Made by a program: the position numbers and the translations under genes
Notes under the pieces: model-generated
Databases searched by the model: none
The model's input: the letters and a program-made list of their open reading frames with translations, nothing else
What the model was told of the DNA's origin: nothing
Shown: positions 9,446 to 17,260 of the stretch, in pieces
Layout: the number at the start of each line of letters is the position of its first letter
Position numbering within the stretch: position 1 is the stretch's first letter
Assembly: GCA_030373045.1 (NCBI GenBank)
Contig: JAUCPW010000013.1
Span: 1-33,867, forward strand
Reading direction: 5' to 3'
From: Candidatus Fermentibacter sp.
Lineage (GTDB): Bacteria > Fermentibacterota > Fermentibacteria > Fermentibacterales > Fermentibacteraceae
DNA length: 33,867 bases

Positions 9446-10926
9446 GGCAGCACCCCCGTCACGGAGGCGGCGGCGGCGAAGGCCTCGCGCACGAATGACG
9501 GCATCCAGAGCCCGGAGAGGAGCAGGGCCGCGAGGGGCAGCGCGACGATCAGCCATTCCACGATACCCGGGACATGCGGGTTCGCCGGCTTCTCTCCGGG
9601 GGCCCAGGCCATCGGGATCGCGTGGCGGAGCACGCCTATGAACACGATGGAGAGCCCGGCGAGGAATGCCGCTCCGACGGCGTAGGATCCCGCGTCGAAT
9701 GCGGCCCTGAGCATCATGAACTCGCTGAAGAACAGGCCGAACGGGGCCGTGCCCACGAGGGCCAGCAGCGACACCAGGAGGCAGGTCCCCCAGAGGGGGG
9801 CCGCGGAGAGGGATCCCCTTATCCGCTTCATGTCGTTGCCGCCGAAGATCTCGATCAGCCTGCCGGCTCCGGTGAAGGCCGTGCTCTTCGCGATCGAGTG
9901 CAGCACCATGTGGTACATCGCGGCGAAGGCGCCGACGCCTCCGATTCCGGCGCCAAGCGTGACTATCCCGATGTGCTCGAGGCTGGAGTAGGCGAGGAGC
10001 CTCTTGAGGTCGCGCTGGACCACGACGAATGCCGCGGCTGTGAGTATCGACACCAGCCCCGCGGCCACGAGGATCCCCCTGGCCCATCCTGCGTCTCCTG
10101 TGGCGGCCTCGGCGACGGGCAGGCACCTCAGGATGCAGTAGAGGGCGGCGTTGAGCAGGAACCCGGAGAATACGGCCGAAACGGGGGCGGGGGCCTGGCT
10201 GTGGGCATCGGGCAGCCAGTTGTGCATGGGCGCCAGACCCGCCTTGGTGCCGTAACCGATCACGATGAAGACGAAGCCGGCCTTCACGAGCTGGACGTCG
10301 AGCCCGCGGGCCGAAGCCGCCAGGCTGGTCCACAGGAGGGCTTCGGTGCCGTGGATGCCCGTCCGCCCGGCGGAGGCGGCGAGCAGCAGCGTGCCGGTGA
10401 AGGCGAGCGCCACGCCGACCGAGCACATGAGCAGGTACTTCCACATCGCCTCGAGGGAGCCCGGGGTTGTTGTGACGCAGATCAGGAAGGCCGTGAGGAG
10501 TGTGGTCGCCTCGATGCCCACCCACATCAGGCCGAGGTTGTTGGAGAGAAGGACCGCCGCCATGGCGGCCAGGGATCCGAACCAGAGCCCGGCGTACCTG
10601 CGGGCGGTGCGCCTGTCGAACGATCCGTCGGCGACGCCGTGCCTGAAGTAGCCGGGGGCCTGCAGGGCTCCCAGGCAGAAGACGATCGCCATCACGACCA
10701 GGTGCAGGGCCGAGAGGGAGTCGACCCGGAGCCAGCCGCCGGGCACGGTGACGGCTGCTCCGTGCGGCACGAGGGCGGCGAGTGCGGCCATCAGGGCGCC
10801 GGTGGCGACCGTTCCGGCCGCGCAGATCCCGAGGGCGACCCTTGCGGAACGCGACAGCATGCCCGCGACCGCGAGCAGGGCCGGCAGGATCAGGATCGCG
10901 GGGATGAGGACCCAGGCCTGAGTCAC
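9442..10926 (-). CDS. HyfF-like antiporter-type membrane subunit
   Basis: A 494-aa integral membrane protein of the NuoL/M/N-Mrp antiporter family, with about 14 hydrophobic segments. It is expected to carry H+ or Na+ across the membrane when the complex turns over. Hallmarks are the TM5 glutamate E139 in LMWVGIEA, the TM7 lysine K228 in GYGTKAGLAPMHNWLPDAH, the QRDLKRLLAYSSLEHIG segment of the broken helix, and HSIAKS further on. The GTG start at 10926 lies 4 bp after the HyfE-like stop with G-rich sequence ahead. It is shorter than the HyfB-like subunit and lacks the long lateral helix. Confidence 0.9.
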   Translation of the reverse strand: MTQAWVLIPAILILPALLAVAGMLSRSARVALGICAAGTVATGALMAALAALVPHGAAVTVPGGWLRVDSLSALHLVVMAIVFCLGALQAPGYFRHGVADGSFDRRTARRYAGLWFGSLAAMAAVLLSNNLGLMWVGIEATTLLTAFLICVTTTPGSLEAMWKYLLMCSVGVALAFTGTLLLAASAGRTGIHGTEALLWTSLAASARGLDVQLVKAGFVFIVIGYGTKAGLAPMHNWLPDAHSQAPAPVSAVFSGFLLNAALYCILRCLPVAEAATGDAGWARGILVAAGLVSILTAAAFVVVQRDLKRLLAYSSLEHIGIVTLGAGIGGVGAFAAMYHMVLHSIAKSTAFTGAGRLIEIFGGNDMKRIRGSLSAAPLWGTCLLVSLLALVGTAPFGLFFSEFMMLRAAFDAGSYAVGAAFLAGLSIVFIGVLRHAIPMAWAPGEKPANPHVPGIVEWLIVALPLAALLLSGLWMPSFVREAFAAAASVTGVLP

Positions 10927-10930
10927 CCCG

Positions 10931-11566
10931 TCACCCCTTGAGGGTCGAGAGCCTGTCGGAGTCGATGTGGTCGAACTCCGAGTTGATCCTGTAGATCGCG
11001 ATCCCCATCACGAAGACCGCCACGAACATGTCCATGAGGACGCCCAGCTCGACCAGGAACGGGATGTCCCTGACAACGGCCAGGCTGAACGCGTAGATCC
11101 CGTTCTCCAGCACGATGTAGCCGAGCACCTGGTTGACCGCGGTGCGCCTCGCCACGAGGAGGAAGATCCCCGTGAACATCAGCGAGAAGGAAACCGGCAC
11201 CAGGATCGACGATGCGGAATGCGTCGGGAGAGCCAGCCTGCCGTCGAGCCAGAAGGAGGCGGCGAGCGCCAGCAGGCCGGCCAGCAGCGACGGAGTGTAT
11301 CCGACGAACGGCTGGACCTCGCGGCTCGTGGCCGACTCTCTGAGCGCCCTGTTGAGCAGGTGGGGGAAGACGAAGCCCTTGAGGGCGACTACAGCCAGGC
11401 CGAGGGCGACGATGCGAAGCGAGAGGCCGGCCCCGGCGGTGGCCAGGGGCAGCAGACCGGCCATGATGCCCTGCAGCGCGGCCGTGCGGATGCAGCTCGA
11501 GAGGCGGCTCGAGCCCAGCAGGACGAAGTTCGAGAGGATGAGCGCGACGAGCACGATGTCGAGCAT
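10931..11566 (-). CDS. HyfE-like membrane subunit
   Basis: A 211-aa protein with about six or seven membrane segments, matching HyfE of hydrogenase-4, whose second half is NuoK-like. The diagnostic stretch is ARRTAVNQVLGYIVLENGIY, with a buried glutamate, followed by VELGVLMDMFVAVFVMGIAI with a further acidic pair. The ATG at 11566 is 5 bp after the HyfC-like stop; a GTG at 11575 in the same frame would overlap that stop (GTGA) and is an equally reasonable start. It is a core membrane part of the ion-translocating arm. Confidence 0.87.
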   Translation of the reverse strand: MLDIVLVALILSNFVLLGSSRLSSCIRTAALQGIMAGLLPLATAGAGLSLRIVALGLAVVALKGFVFPHLLNRALRESATSREVQPFVGYTPSLLAGLLALAASFWLDGRLALPTHSASSILVPVSFSLMFTGIFLLVARRTAVNQVLGYIVLENGIYAFSLAVVRDIPFLVELGVLMDMFVAVFVMGIAIYRINSEFDHIDSDRLSTLKG

Positions 11567-11571
11567 TGCAG

Positions 11572-12492
11572 TCACGACAGGAACCTCGAGGCCAGGATGA
11601 ATGCCAGGATCGAGAGCGCGCATGCGCCGGCGAGGAGAAGGGGGGCGCGGGCGAGGCTCGACCTGGCCATGGTCGATTCCACCGTGCCCACGATCACGCC
11701 CGTGAACAGGACCGCGGCGGTGAGGGCACCCAGGAGGGCGAACCCGGAGAGACCCAGCGGCGAAACCGCGAGGGATGCGAACAGGACTGAGAAGACCCAG
11801 AGCTTGAGCGACGCCCCGTAGGTCACGAGCGCGAAATCGGGCCCCGAGGAATCGAGGACCATGACCTCGTGCACCATCGTCAGCTCGAGGTGCGTGTTCG
11901 GATCGTCGAAGGGTACGCGCGAATTCTCCGCGAGGAGCACGACGAAGAACGAAACCCCCACGAGGGCGAGCGCTGTGCCCGCGGAAACCCATCCCGTCAC
12001 GCCGGCTCCCTGGAGGATCGAGGCAAGCGAAGTCCCGCCCGACACCCTGGCGAGGACTGCGATCCCGACGAGCAGGGCCGGTTCGGCGAGGGCGGAGTAG
12101 AGGACCTCCCGGCTCGCGCCCATCCCCTCGAAGCTCGATCCGGTATCGAGGGCGGCTGCCACGGTCAGGAACCGCGCCAGCCCCAGGGCATAGGCAAGCA
12201 GGAGGGCGTCGCCGGCGAAGCCCCATCCCTGCTCCACCGGGGCGGGCGCGAGGACGACGAGAGCGACGAGGGCGCAGGCGAGGGTGATCGACGGTGCCAG
12301 CCGGAAGATCCAGGTCGTGGTGCCGCTGAACACCGCGCCCTTCCTCAGGAGCCTCGCGATGTCACGGTACTGCTGGAGCAGGGGCGCTCCGCGCCTTCCC
12401 GCGAAGACAGCCTTGGTCCGGTTCACGATTCCCTGCAGGAGCGGAGCCAGCAGGAGTCCGGCGATGATCGAAAGAAGGCCGTGGATCGTCAT
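11572..12492 (-). CDS. HyfC/NuoH-like membrane anchor subunit
   Basis: A 306-aa membrane protein of the NuoH/HyfC family, which anchors the hydrophilic arm and forms the entry to the ion pathway. The family signatures are present: GRRGAPLLQQYRDIARLLRK near the N-terminus and ENSRVPFDDPNTHLELTMVH in the middle, the charged loop facing the small and large subunits. About eight hydrophobic segments are visible. It starts 13 bp after the HyfB-like stop. Confidence 0.92.
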   Translation of the reverse strand: MTIHGLLSIIAGLLLAPLLQGIVNRTKAVFAGRRGAPLLQQYRDIARLLRKGAVFSGTTTWIFRLAPSITLACALVALVVLAPAPVEQGWGFAGDALLLAYALGLARFLTVAAALDTGSSFEGMGASREVLYSALAEPALLVGIAVLARVSGGTSLASILQGAGVTGWVSAGTALALVGVSFFVVLLAENSRVPFDDPNTHLELTMVHEVMVLDSSGPDFALVTYGASLKLWVFSVLFASLAVSPLGLSGFALLGALTAAVLFTGVIVGTVESTMARSSLARAPLLLAGACALSILAFILASRFLS

Positions 12493-12505
12493 CCCGCCCG
12501 CCCCG

Positions 12506-14500
12506 TCACAGTTTCCACAACAGCAGCGCGAAGAGCGCCGCGGCTATGTAGAGCACGTAGAGATTGAGCCTGCCGTGCTGGATCACCCTGAAGCCGGAGA
12601 ACGCCCTCTCGAAGGCCGAGAAAACCGGCTTGTACAGCTTTTCCTGGTAGACGTCGGGCGTGTCGGTGGAGAACTCGGTCGAGGCCGGGAAGAGCCCCGC
12701 CGGCTCCTCGAAACGGCGCCTCCTGCGGATGATGGCTCCGAAGAGGCCCACTATGGGATCGGCGAAGGACGAGGCCGTGTACTGCATCGACGGCGCGGGC
12801 GAGGTGAAGCCGCAGCCCCAGGTCGGCGCGGACGAGGTCCTGCGGTTCCTCAGGATGGCCGAACGCGCGGCGAAGACGGAAGCGGCCAGCAGCAGGACTG
12901 CAGCGGAGGCGACCGATGCCGCGGAGAGGGCTCCGAGCGCATCGTGCGCCGTTCCGGCGGATACCGCGAAGCCGAAGCCCGCGAGCACCGAATCCACGAC
13001 CGGGCCGATGACGGGGGCGGCTGCCGGCCCCGCGAGCCCGATGCAGAGGCAGGCTGCGGTAAGGACGATCATCGGGGTCCGCATGGAGGCGTCGACCTCC
13101 CGCGCTCCTGCAGCGTGCGGAGTGCGGGGCTCGCCCAGGAACACGGTTCCGAAAGCCTTGGTGAAGCAGGCCAGGGCAAGCCCGCCGATGAGCGCCAGCC
13201 CGCCTGTCGCCAGCAGGCCGGCCGTCGATCCGGCCGGTATCCTCGCGGCGGTCGCCGAGAGACCGGCGAAGGCCGCCAGGTAGATCAGCAGTTCGCTGAG
13301 GAAGCCGTTGAAGGGCGGCAGGCCGCAGATCGCCATGCTGCCGGTCATGAAGCACAGACTTGTGGCGGGCATCCTCTTCGAGAGGCCGCCCAGGTGGTCT
13401 ATGTCCCTGGTGCCCGTGCGCTCGAGCACCGATCCGGCGCCCATGAAGAGCAGGCTCTTGAACACGGCATGGTTGACGACGTGGAGCAGCCCGCCGGCGA
13501 AGCCGAGGAAGGCCATCGCGGGGATGCCGAGGCTGATCCCCAGGAGGCCCAGGCCCAGCCCGATGGCGATGATGCCGATGTTCTCGACGCTGTGATAGGC
13601 CAGGAGCCTCTTCAGGTCATGCTGCGCGAGGGCCGAGAGAACGCCGACCACGCCCGATGTCACGCCTGCGGTCAGCAGAACCCATCCCCACCACGCGGGA
13701 GGCGAGCCAAGGATCATCAGGAACCGCAGGAGGCCATAGATCCCCGTCTTGATCATCACGCCGCTCATCACGGCGGAGACGCCGGAAGGGGCTGCGGGAT
13801 GGGCCTCGGGGAGCCAGACGTGCAGCGGCACGAACCCCGCCTTCGTCCCGAAACCGACGAATGCCAGCACGAAGGCGATCCCGGCGGGGAAGGCCGCTGG
13901 GAGGGCGAGTCTGTCGAACTCGAGCGATCCGGCATGTCCGAGGATCGCGAAGAGGGCGAGTATGCAGGCCGTGCCGACGTGCGTGGCAACGAGGTAGATC
14001 CAGCCGGCGCGCCTGACGCGGGGGTCGTGGGCGTCGAACATCACCAGGAGGAACGACGCGAGCGCCATCACCTCCCAGCCCAGCAGGAAGAGGAGGGCGT
14101 TCCTCGCGACGGTTACGAGCAGCATCCCGCCTGCAAGGAGATCGTACCACGCCCAGAACGGTGCGGTGCTCCTGCCTTCGGATTCTGCATGGCGGAGGTA
14201 GCCCCTGCTGTAGATCGCCGCGAGCGCGGACACGATGAGCACCGGGATGGCGAAGAGCGCGGAGAGCGCGTCCATGCCGATGCTCAGGCCGCCTGAAGGG
14301 ACGCTCCACGAGGCGGTCGCAGATGCGGGCCCGGCACCTGCCAGAGTCAGGATGGCTGCGACGATCCCCGGGACGCAGCCCGCCACGGCTGTCGCCGGAC
14401 CCAGCCGGGACGCGGCCCGCGGGTTCCGGCGGAGCATGGCGAGGACCGGGGCCGATGCCGTGAAAGTGAGGATCGACAAGGCGAGGAGGGCCGGGATCAT
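12506..14500 (-). CDS. HyfB-like antiporter-type membrane subunit
   Basis: A 664-aa NuoL-type antiporter subunit, the usual length for HyfB. It has about 14 core membrane segments plus a C-terminal extension with a last hydrophobic helix (about 640-660). Key residues are E143 in LLGWEVMALASF, K220 in GFGTKAGFVPLHVWLPEAHP, the QHDLKRLLAYHSVENIG motif, and HVVNHAVFKSLLF. It is expected to move protons or sodium. The ATG at 14500 lies 7 bp after the regulator stop. Together with the HyfF-like subunit it gives the complex two antiporter modules. Confidence 0.93.
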   Translation of the reverse strand: MIPALLALSILTFTASAPVLAMLRRNPRAASRLGPATAVAGCVPGIVAAILTLAGAGPASATASWSVPSGGLSIGMDALSALFAIPVLIVSALAAIYSRGYLRHAESEGRSTAPFWAWYDLLAGGMLLVTVARNALLFLLGWEVMALASFLLVMFDAHDPRVRRAGWIYLVATHVGTACILALFAILGHAGSLEFDRLALPAAFPAGIAFVLAFVGFGTKAGFVPLHVWLPEAHPAAPSGVSAVMSGVMIKTGIYGLLRFLMILGSPPAWWGWVLLTAGVTSGVVGVLSALAQHDLKRLLAYHSVENIGIIAIGLGLGLLGISLGIPAMAFLGFAGGLLHVVNHAVFKSLLFMGAGSVLERTGTRDIDHLGGLSKRMPATSLCFMTGSMAICGLPPFNGFLSELLIYLAAFAGLSATAARIPAGSTAGLLATGGLALIGGLALACFTKAFGTVFLGEPRTPHAAGAREVDASMRTPMIVLTAACLCIGLAGPAAAPVIGPVVDSVLAGFGFAVSAGTAHDALGALSAASVASAAVLLLAASVFAARSAILRNRRTSSAPTWGCGFTSPAPSMQYTASSFADPIVGLFGAIIRRRRRFEEPAGLFPASTEFSTDTPDVYQEKLYKPVFSAFERAFSGFRVIQHGRLNLYVLYIAAALFALLLWKL

Positions 14501-14507
14501 GCCTGCG

Positions 14508-15206
14508 TCACCCCTGCCTCGGCGACGGGGTGCGGGAGATGAGGAGGGAATCGACGGCAGCGGCCTGCGAGAGGATCCCTGCTTCAGGGCATCTCCTGGA
14601 GACGGCCTCCATGAAGGCCGGCTGCCTCAGCGCGAACGCCAGCCGCGATAGGATCGCGAGATGCGAATCCACGGTCGGGCTCATCATCATGAAGAGCGTG
14701 TTCACCGGCCTGCCGTCGAGCGAACCGAACTCGACCTCCCGTTCGAGGAACGACAGGGTGATCATCGGTTCGGGGATGTCGAGGACTATGGGGTTCCTGA
14801 CATGGGGGATGGCTATGCCGTCGCCGATGCCCGTGGAGCCCATGGCCTCGCGGGCCTCCATCACCTGCAGGAGGAGGCCCCTGTCTGCGCTGTCGGGCAT
14901 GGGCATGAGCGACAGGGCCGCCTCGAGGACGGAATGCCTGTCGGTCCCCGCGACACCGTATCTGATCCCGCCGGCCCGGAGGGCCCTCTCGAGACCGCCG
15001 GCGCGTTCTCCATCGGCGCGGTCGGGGAACAGGACGGAGGACAGGGTCATGCGCCGGGAAGTGGCCCACTCCAGGATCTCGGTCCTGTTGAACCGGAGCT
15101 GTCCGCCGACGCGGACGGCGGGCAGCGAGTCCTCACGGATCCACTTCTCCACGGTCCGCTCGGGCACCCCGAGCAGCCCCGCCGCTTCCTTCAATCCTAT
15201 CTGCAT
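14508..15206 (-). CDS. Excisionase-type HTH + PTS EIIA (fructose/mannitol type) regulator
   Basis: This 232-aa protein joins a short MerR/excisionase-like helix-turn-helix (residues 1-50, LKEAAGLLGVPERTVEKWIR with an LRFNRTEILEW wing) to a PTS EIIA type-2 domain (about 70-225). The phospho-acceptor histidine is present as H135 in GIGDGIAIPH, and a second His (H182) sits in SHLAILSRLA. Such a layout suggests a DNA-binding regulator that senses PTS phosphorylation. It is the first gene of the operon, 7 bp before the HyfB-like gene. A GAGGGG stretch lies about 6 bp before the ATG. The MITE-like element ends only 17 bp upstream, so most upstream control sequence is now element DNA. Confidence 0.9.
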   Translation of the reverse strand: MQIGLKEAAGLLGVPERTVEKWIREDSLPAVRVGGQLRFNRTEILEWATSRRMTLSSVLFPDRADGERAGGLERALRAGGIRYGVAGTDRHSVLEAALSLMPMPDSADRGLLLQVMEAREAMGSTGIGDGIAIPHVRNPIVLDIPEPMITLSFLEREVEFGSLDGRPVNTLFMMMSPTVDSHLAILSRLAFALRQPAFMEAVSRRCPEAGILSQAAAVDSLLISRTPSPRQG

Positions 15207-15216
15207 CCCCGCCCCT

Positions 15217-15251
15217 CGTCCGGTGTCAGAGGAAAAAATGTCAAGTAATCA
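15217..15251 (+). repeat. Left arm of 35-bp perfect inverted repeat
   Basis: It is the reverse complement of 15390-15424 over all 35 bases. Its last 28 bases are the terminal repeat of the MITE-like element and its first 7 are half of the palindromic target site. Confidence 0.93.
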
Positions 15252-15417
15252 ACTACAGAGCTTACGAGCAGCTAGAACAATCGATATCTCAGGCAATGTA
15301 TCCCTTCGCTCCGAGCACTCTGTTCGAAATTGCAGACTATTAGGCGCTGGACCATCATATGTGAAAATACGCAACTTCTACGAAAAGGCTGATTACTTGA
15401 CATTTTTTCCTCTGACA
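15224..15417. mobile_element. MITE-like non-autonomous element, 194 bp
   Basis: Two perfect 28-bp terminal inverted repeats (beginning TGTCAGAGGAAAAAATGTCA) flank 138 bp of AT-richer DNA with no ORF of note. CCGG on both sides (15220-15223 and 15418-15421) fits a 4-bp target duplication. Because the target CGTCCGGACG is itself a palindrome, the inverted symmetry extends to 35 bp on each side. The TG...CA ends resemble those of IS21- or IS481-like elements, but no transposase is present and the family is not assigned. Each terminal repeat carries an outward-facing TTGACA. Confidence 0.82.
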
Positions 15418-15424
15418 CCGGACG
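15390..15424 (-). repeat. Right arm of 35-bp perfect inverted repeat
   Basis: It is the reverse complement of 15217-15251. It lies 13 bp from the 3' end of tRNA-Ser, so a transcript reading out of the tRNA gene would contain both arms and could form a long stem. Confidence 0.93.
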
Positions 15425-15437
15425 GGAGGAATGATCG

Positions 15438-15530
15438 TGGCGGAGAGGGAGGGATTCGAACCCTCGGATAGGTGTTAAGCCCATCAACCGCTTAGCAGGC
15501 GGTTGCCTTCAGCCTCTCGGCCACCTCTCC
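15438..15530 (-). tRNA. tRNA-Ser (anticodon GCU)
   Basis: On the minus strand it has acceptor stem GGAGAGG/CCTCTCC, anticodon stem ACCGC/GCGGT with loop CTGCTAA (GCU, reading AGC and AGU), a long variable arm typical of tRNA-Ser, T-arm GAGGG-TTCGAAT-CCCTC, discriminator G and encoded CCA. It is co-directional with, and upstream of, the Hyf-like operon. Confidence 0.96.
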
Positions 15531-15542
15531 GCGCAGTCAGCG

Positions 15543-15571
15543 ATTATCGGCCCGGAGCGCGTGCGGGTCAA
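15543..15571 (-). promoter_or_regulatory. Strong promoter for tRNA-Ser
   Basis: On the minus strand: TTGACC, a 17-bp spacer and GATAAT, placing the start about 6 bp before the tRNA 5' end. It is one of the clearest promoters in the window and the only clear one ahead of the Hyf-like operon. Confidence 0.75.
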
Positions 15572-15601
15572 GTTGTTACTCCCCGGAACGCCGTCCCTCG
15601 G

Positions 15602-15630
15602 GCCTTCTTCCGGGTTGTTAGTAGTATAGT
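15602..15630 (+). promoter_or_regulatory. Possible hydF promoter
   Basis: TATAGT at 15625-15630 is a fair -10 box about 42 bp before the hydF start. The -35 position 17 bp upstream (GCCTTC) is poor, so this is tentative. Confidence 0.35.
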
Positions 15631-15672
15631 CCCCTTCCATGGTGCGCCGCCCGATCCACGAAAGGAGCCGGG

Positions 15673-16995
15673 ATGCCAAGGGTCGACAGGCTGGTGATAG
15701 GGATCTTCGGCCGGATCAATGCCGGCAAGAGCACCCTCATGAACCTCCTCACCCAGCAGTACACCTCGATAGTCGATTCCACGCCCGGCACCACCTCCGA
15801 CACGAAGAGCGCCGTCATGGAGATCCATTCCGTCGGCCCGGCGCGCATCCTCGACACAGCCGGCATCGACGAGGGAGGGGATCTCGGCTCGAAGAAGAGG
15901 GCGAAGGCCTGGGCGGCCCTAGAGGAGTGCGATCTGGCCCTGCTGGTGATCGACCCCGTCCAGGTGCTGCTCGAAGGCTCGCCCGAAGTCGAGGAGTCGA
16001 TCGGGAACGCGGCCAGGAGGCACGGCAGGTCGCTCGCTCTCGTGTTCAACATCCGTGCCGATTCGGAGCGCATCCTTGCGGAGAGGGGGGCGACCCTGGC
16101 GGATGCGGTCGAGTTCTGCAGGATCGCCCTTCCCGACAGGACGGCCGTCCCGTCGATCATGGCCGACCTGTCCGACCAGGCTTCGCTCCACCCGCTGGTA
16201 GACCTGGTCACGAGGGCCAGGCCGGCCGGGGATGCCCCTCCGCAGCTCCTGCCCTTCATCAGGCCGCGTGGCGCGGTGGTCCTGCACATCCCCATGGACG
16301 AGGAGACCCCGTCGGGGAGGCTTCTCAGGCCCCAGGAGATGGCGATGGAGTATCTCCTCCGGATGATGGTCCCGGTGGGTCTCTACAGGACCGATCTCCG
16401 CCTCGGCAGGAGCTCGGATACGGCGCTCGCCGCCGCCGAGCGAAGCAGGTTCGAGAGCTTCCTGTCGGCCTTCGGGCGCTCGGGCGGGGTCCAGCTCGTG
16501 CTCACGGACTCGCAGGCCATAGACCTGATGAAGGACTGGGTGCCGAAGGAGATACCGCTTACGACGTTCTCGATTATGATGATCAACCAGACCGCGGGCG
16601 GCGATCTCGACCTGTTCGCCAGGGGGGCCGCGGCCCTGGACGGCCTCCGCGCGGGCGACCGCGTGCTGATTGCGGAGGCGTGCAACCACGACAGGATGGC
16701 AGAGGACATAGGCACCGCGCAGATCCCCCGCAAGCTCGTGGCGGCGGTTCCCGGCGTCGAGATCGACCATGCCTTCGGCCGCGAGTTCCCCGATCCCCGC
16801 GAGCTTTCCCGCTACAGCGTTGCCGTGCACTGCGGAGGCTGTATGATTAGCCGTCAGGCCGCCGCCGCCCGCGTGAGGAGACTCGCCGAGGCCGGCGTGC
16901 CGGTCACCAATTACGGGCTGGCCCTGTCCTGGTTCGAGGGGCCCGAAGTCCTCGCCAGGGTCCTCGAACCCTGGGTCGAAAGACGGGACGGTTGA
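15673..16995 (+). CDS. hydF: [FeFe]-hydrogenase H-cluster maturation GTPase HydF
   Basis: HydF is the GTPase scaffold on which the 2Fe subcluster of [FeFe] hydrogenase is completed before transfer to the apo-enzyme. The 440-aa protein has the Era-like G domain with P-loop GRINAGKST (13-21), TPGTTSD switch and DTAG (61-64), then the dimerisation domain, then the [4Fe-4S] domain with EACNH (C337, H339) and HCGGC (386-390). The G4 motif, normally NKxD, reads NIRAD (126-130), so guanine recognition may be altered. GAAAGGAG sits 5 bp before the ATG. HydE, HydG and the hydrogenase itself are not in this window. Two exported-protein genes follow with almost no gap. Confidence 0.95.
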   Translation: MPRVDRLVIGIFGRINAGKSTLMNLLTQQYTSIVDSTPGTTSDTKSAVMEIHSVGPARILDTAGIDEGGDLGSKKRAKAWAALEECDLALLVIDPVQVLLEGSPEVEESIGNAARRHGRSLALVFNIRADSERILAERGATLADAVEFCRIALPDRTAVPSIMADLSDQASLHPLVDLVTRARPAGDAPPQLLPFIRPRGAVVLHIPMDEETPSGRLLRPQEMAMEYLLRMMVPVGLYRTDLRLGRSSDTALAAAERSRFESFLSAFGRSGGVQLVLTDSQAIDLMKDWVPKEIPLTTFSIMMINQTAGGDLDLFARGAAALDGLRAGDRVLIAEACNHDRMAEDIGTAQIPRKLVAAVPGVEIDHAFGREFPDPRELSRYSVAVHCGGCMISRQAAAARVRRLAEAGVPVTNYGLALSWFEGPEVLARVLEPWVERRDG

Positions 16996-16996
16996 C

Positions 16997-17260
16997 ATGA
17001 GATCACATGCAGGAGCGTTCCTCGCGCTCTCCGCCTGTCTCGCCCTGGCCTGCGGCCGGGAACCGTCGGGCGAGGAAGCCGGACAGGCGACGGGCACCAC
17101 ACCCGGGGCCGAGGCGGCCCAGGCGGTGGAAACCCAGAACACGCTCACTTCGACGCCCGTGCCGGCCCCGCCGGTGGGGGCGATAGGCGAGGCCCGCGAG
17201 GCCGCGGAAGCGGCCAACGCCCACGTTGAAGCCCTCGACTCGATTGCGGGAACCCTGTGA
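16997..17260 (+). CDS. Small exported protein, possible lipoprotein
   Basis: An 87-aa protein of unknown function. The N-terminus is a signal peptide (MRSHAGAFLALSACLALACG); the cysteine in LALACG could be lipidated, though the residue three before it is Ala rather than Leu, so the lipobox is imperfect. The rest is low-complexity and rich in Ala, Glu, Thr and Pro, ending in an Ala/Glu-rich helix (EAREAAEAANAHVEAL). It starts 1 bp after the hydF stop and overlaps the next gene by GTGA. Confidence 0.6.
   Translation: MRSHAGAFLALSACLALACGREPSGEEAGQATGTTPGAEAAQAVETQNTLTSTPVPAPPVGAIGEAREAAEAANAHVEALDSIAGTL

Noticed and set aside
7970-10525. An 851-aa minus-strand frame extending the large subunit upstream
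   Set aside because: The extra part is an out-of-frame reading of the HyfF-like gene. A GTGA overlap at 9442-9445 and the NuoC-like start support 9445.
10931-12226. A 431-aa frame extending the HyfE-like gene
   Set aside because: The extension overlaps most of the HyfC-like gene in another frame and is Arg/Gly/Pro-rich. The real membrane protein begins at about 11566.
12284-14296. A 670-aa plus-strand frame
   Set aside because: It is antisense to the HyfB- and HyfC-like genes, rich in Gly, Glu and Arg, with no family pattern; a by-product of high GC.
15217-15424. The 35-bp inverted repeat as a simple transcription terminator
   Set aside because: The arms are 138 bp apart, lie at the ends of AT-richer DNA, and are flanked by a duplicated CCGG; a mobile element explains this better, although the RNA could still form a stem.
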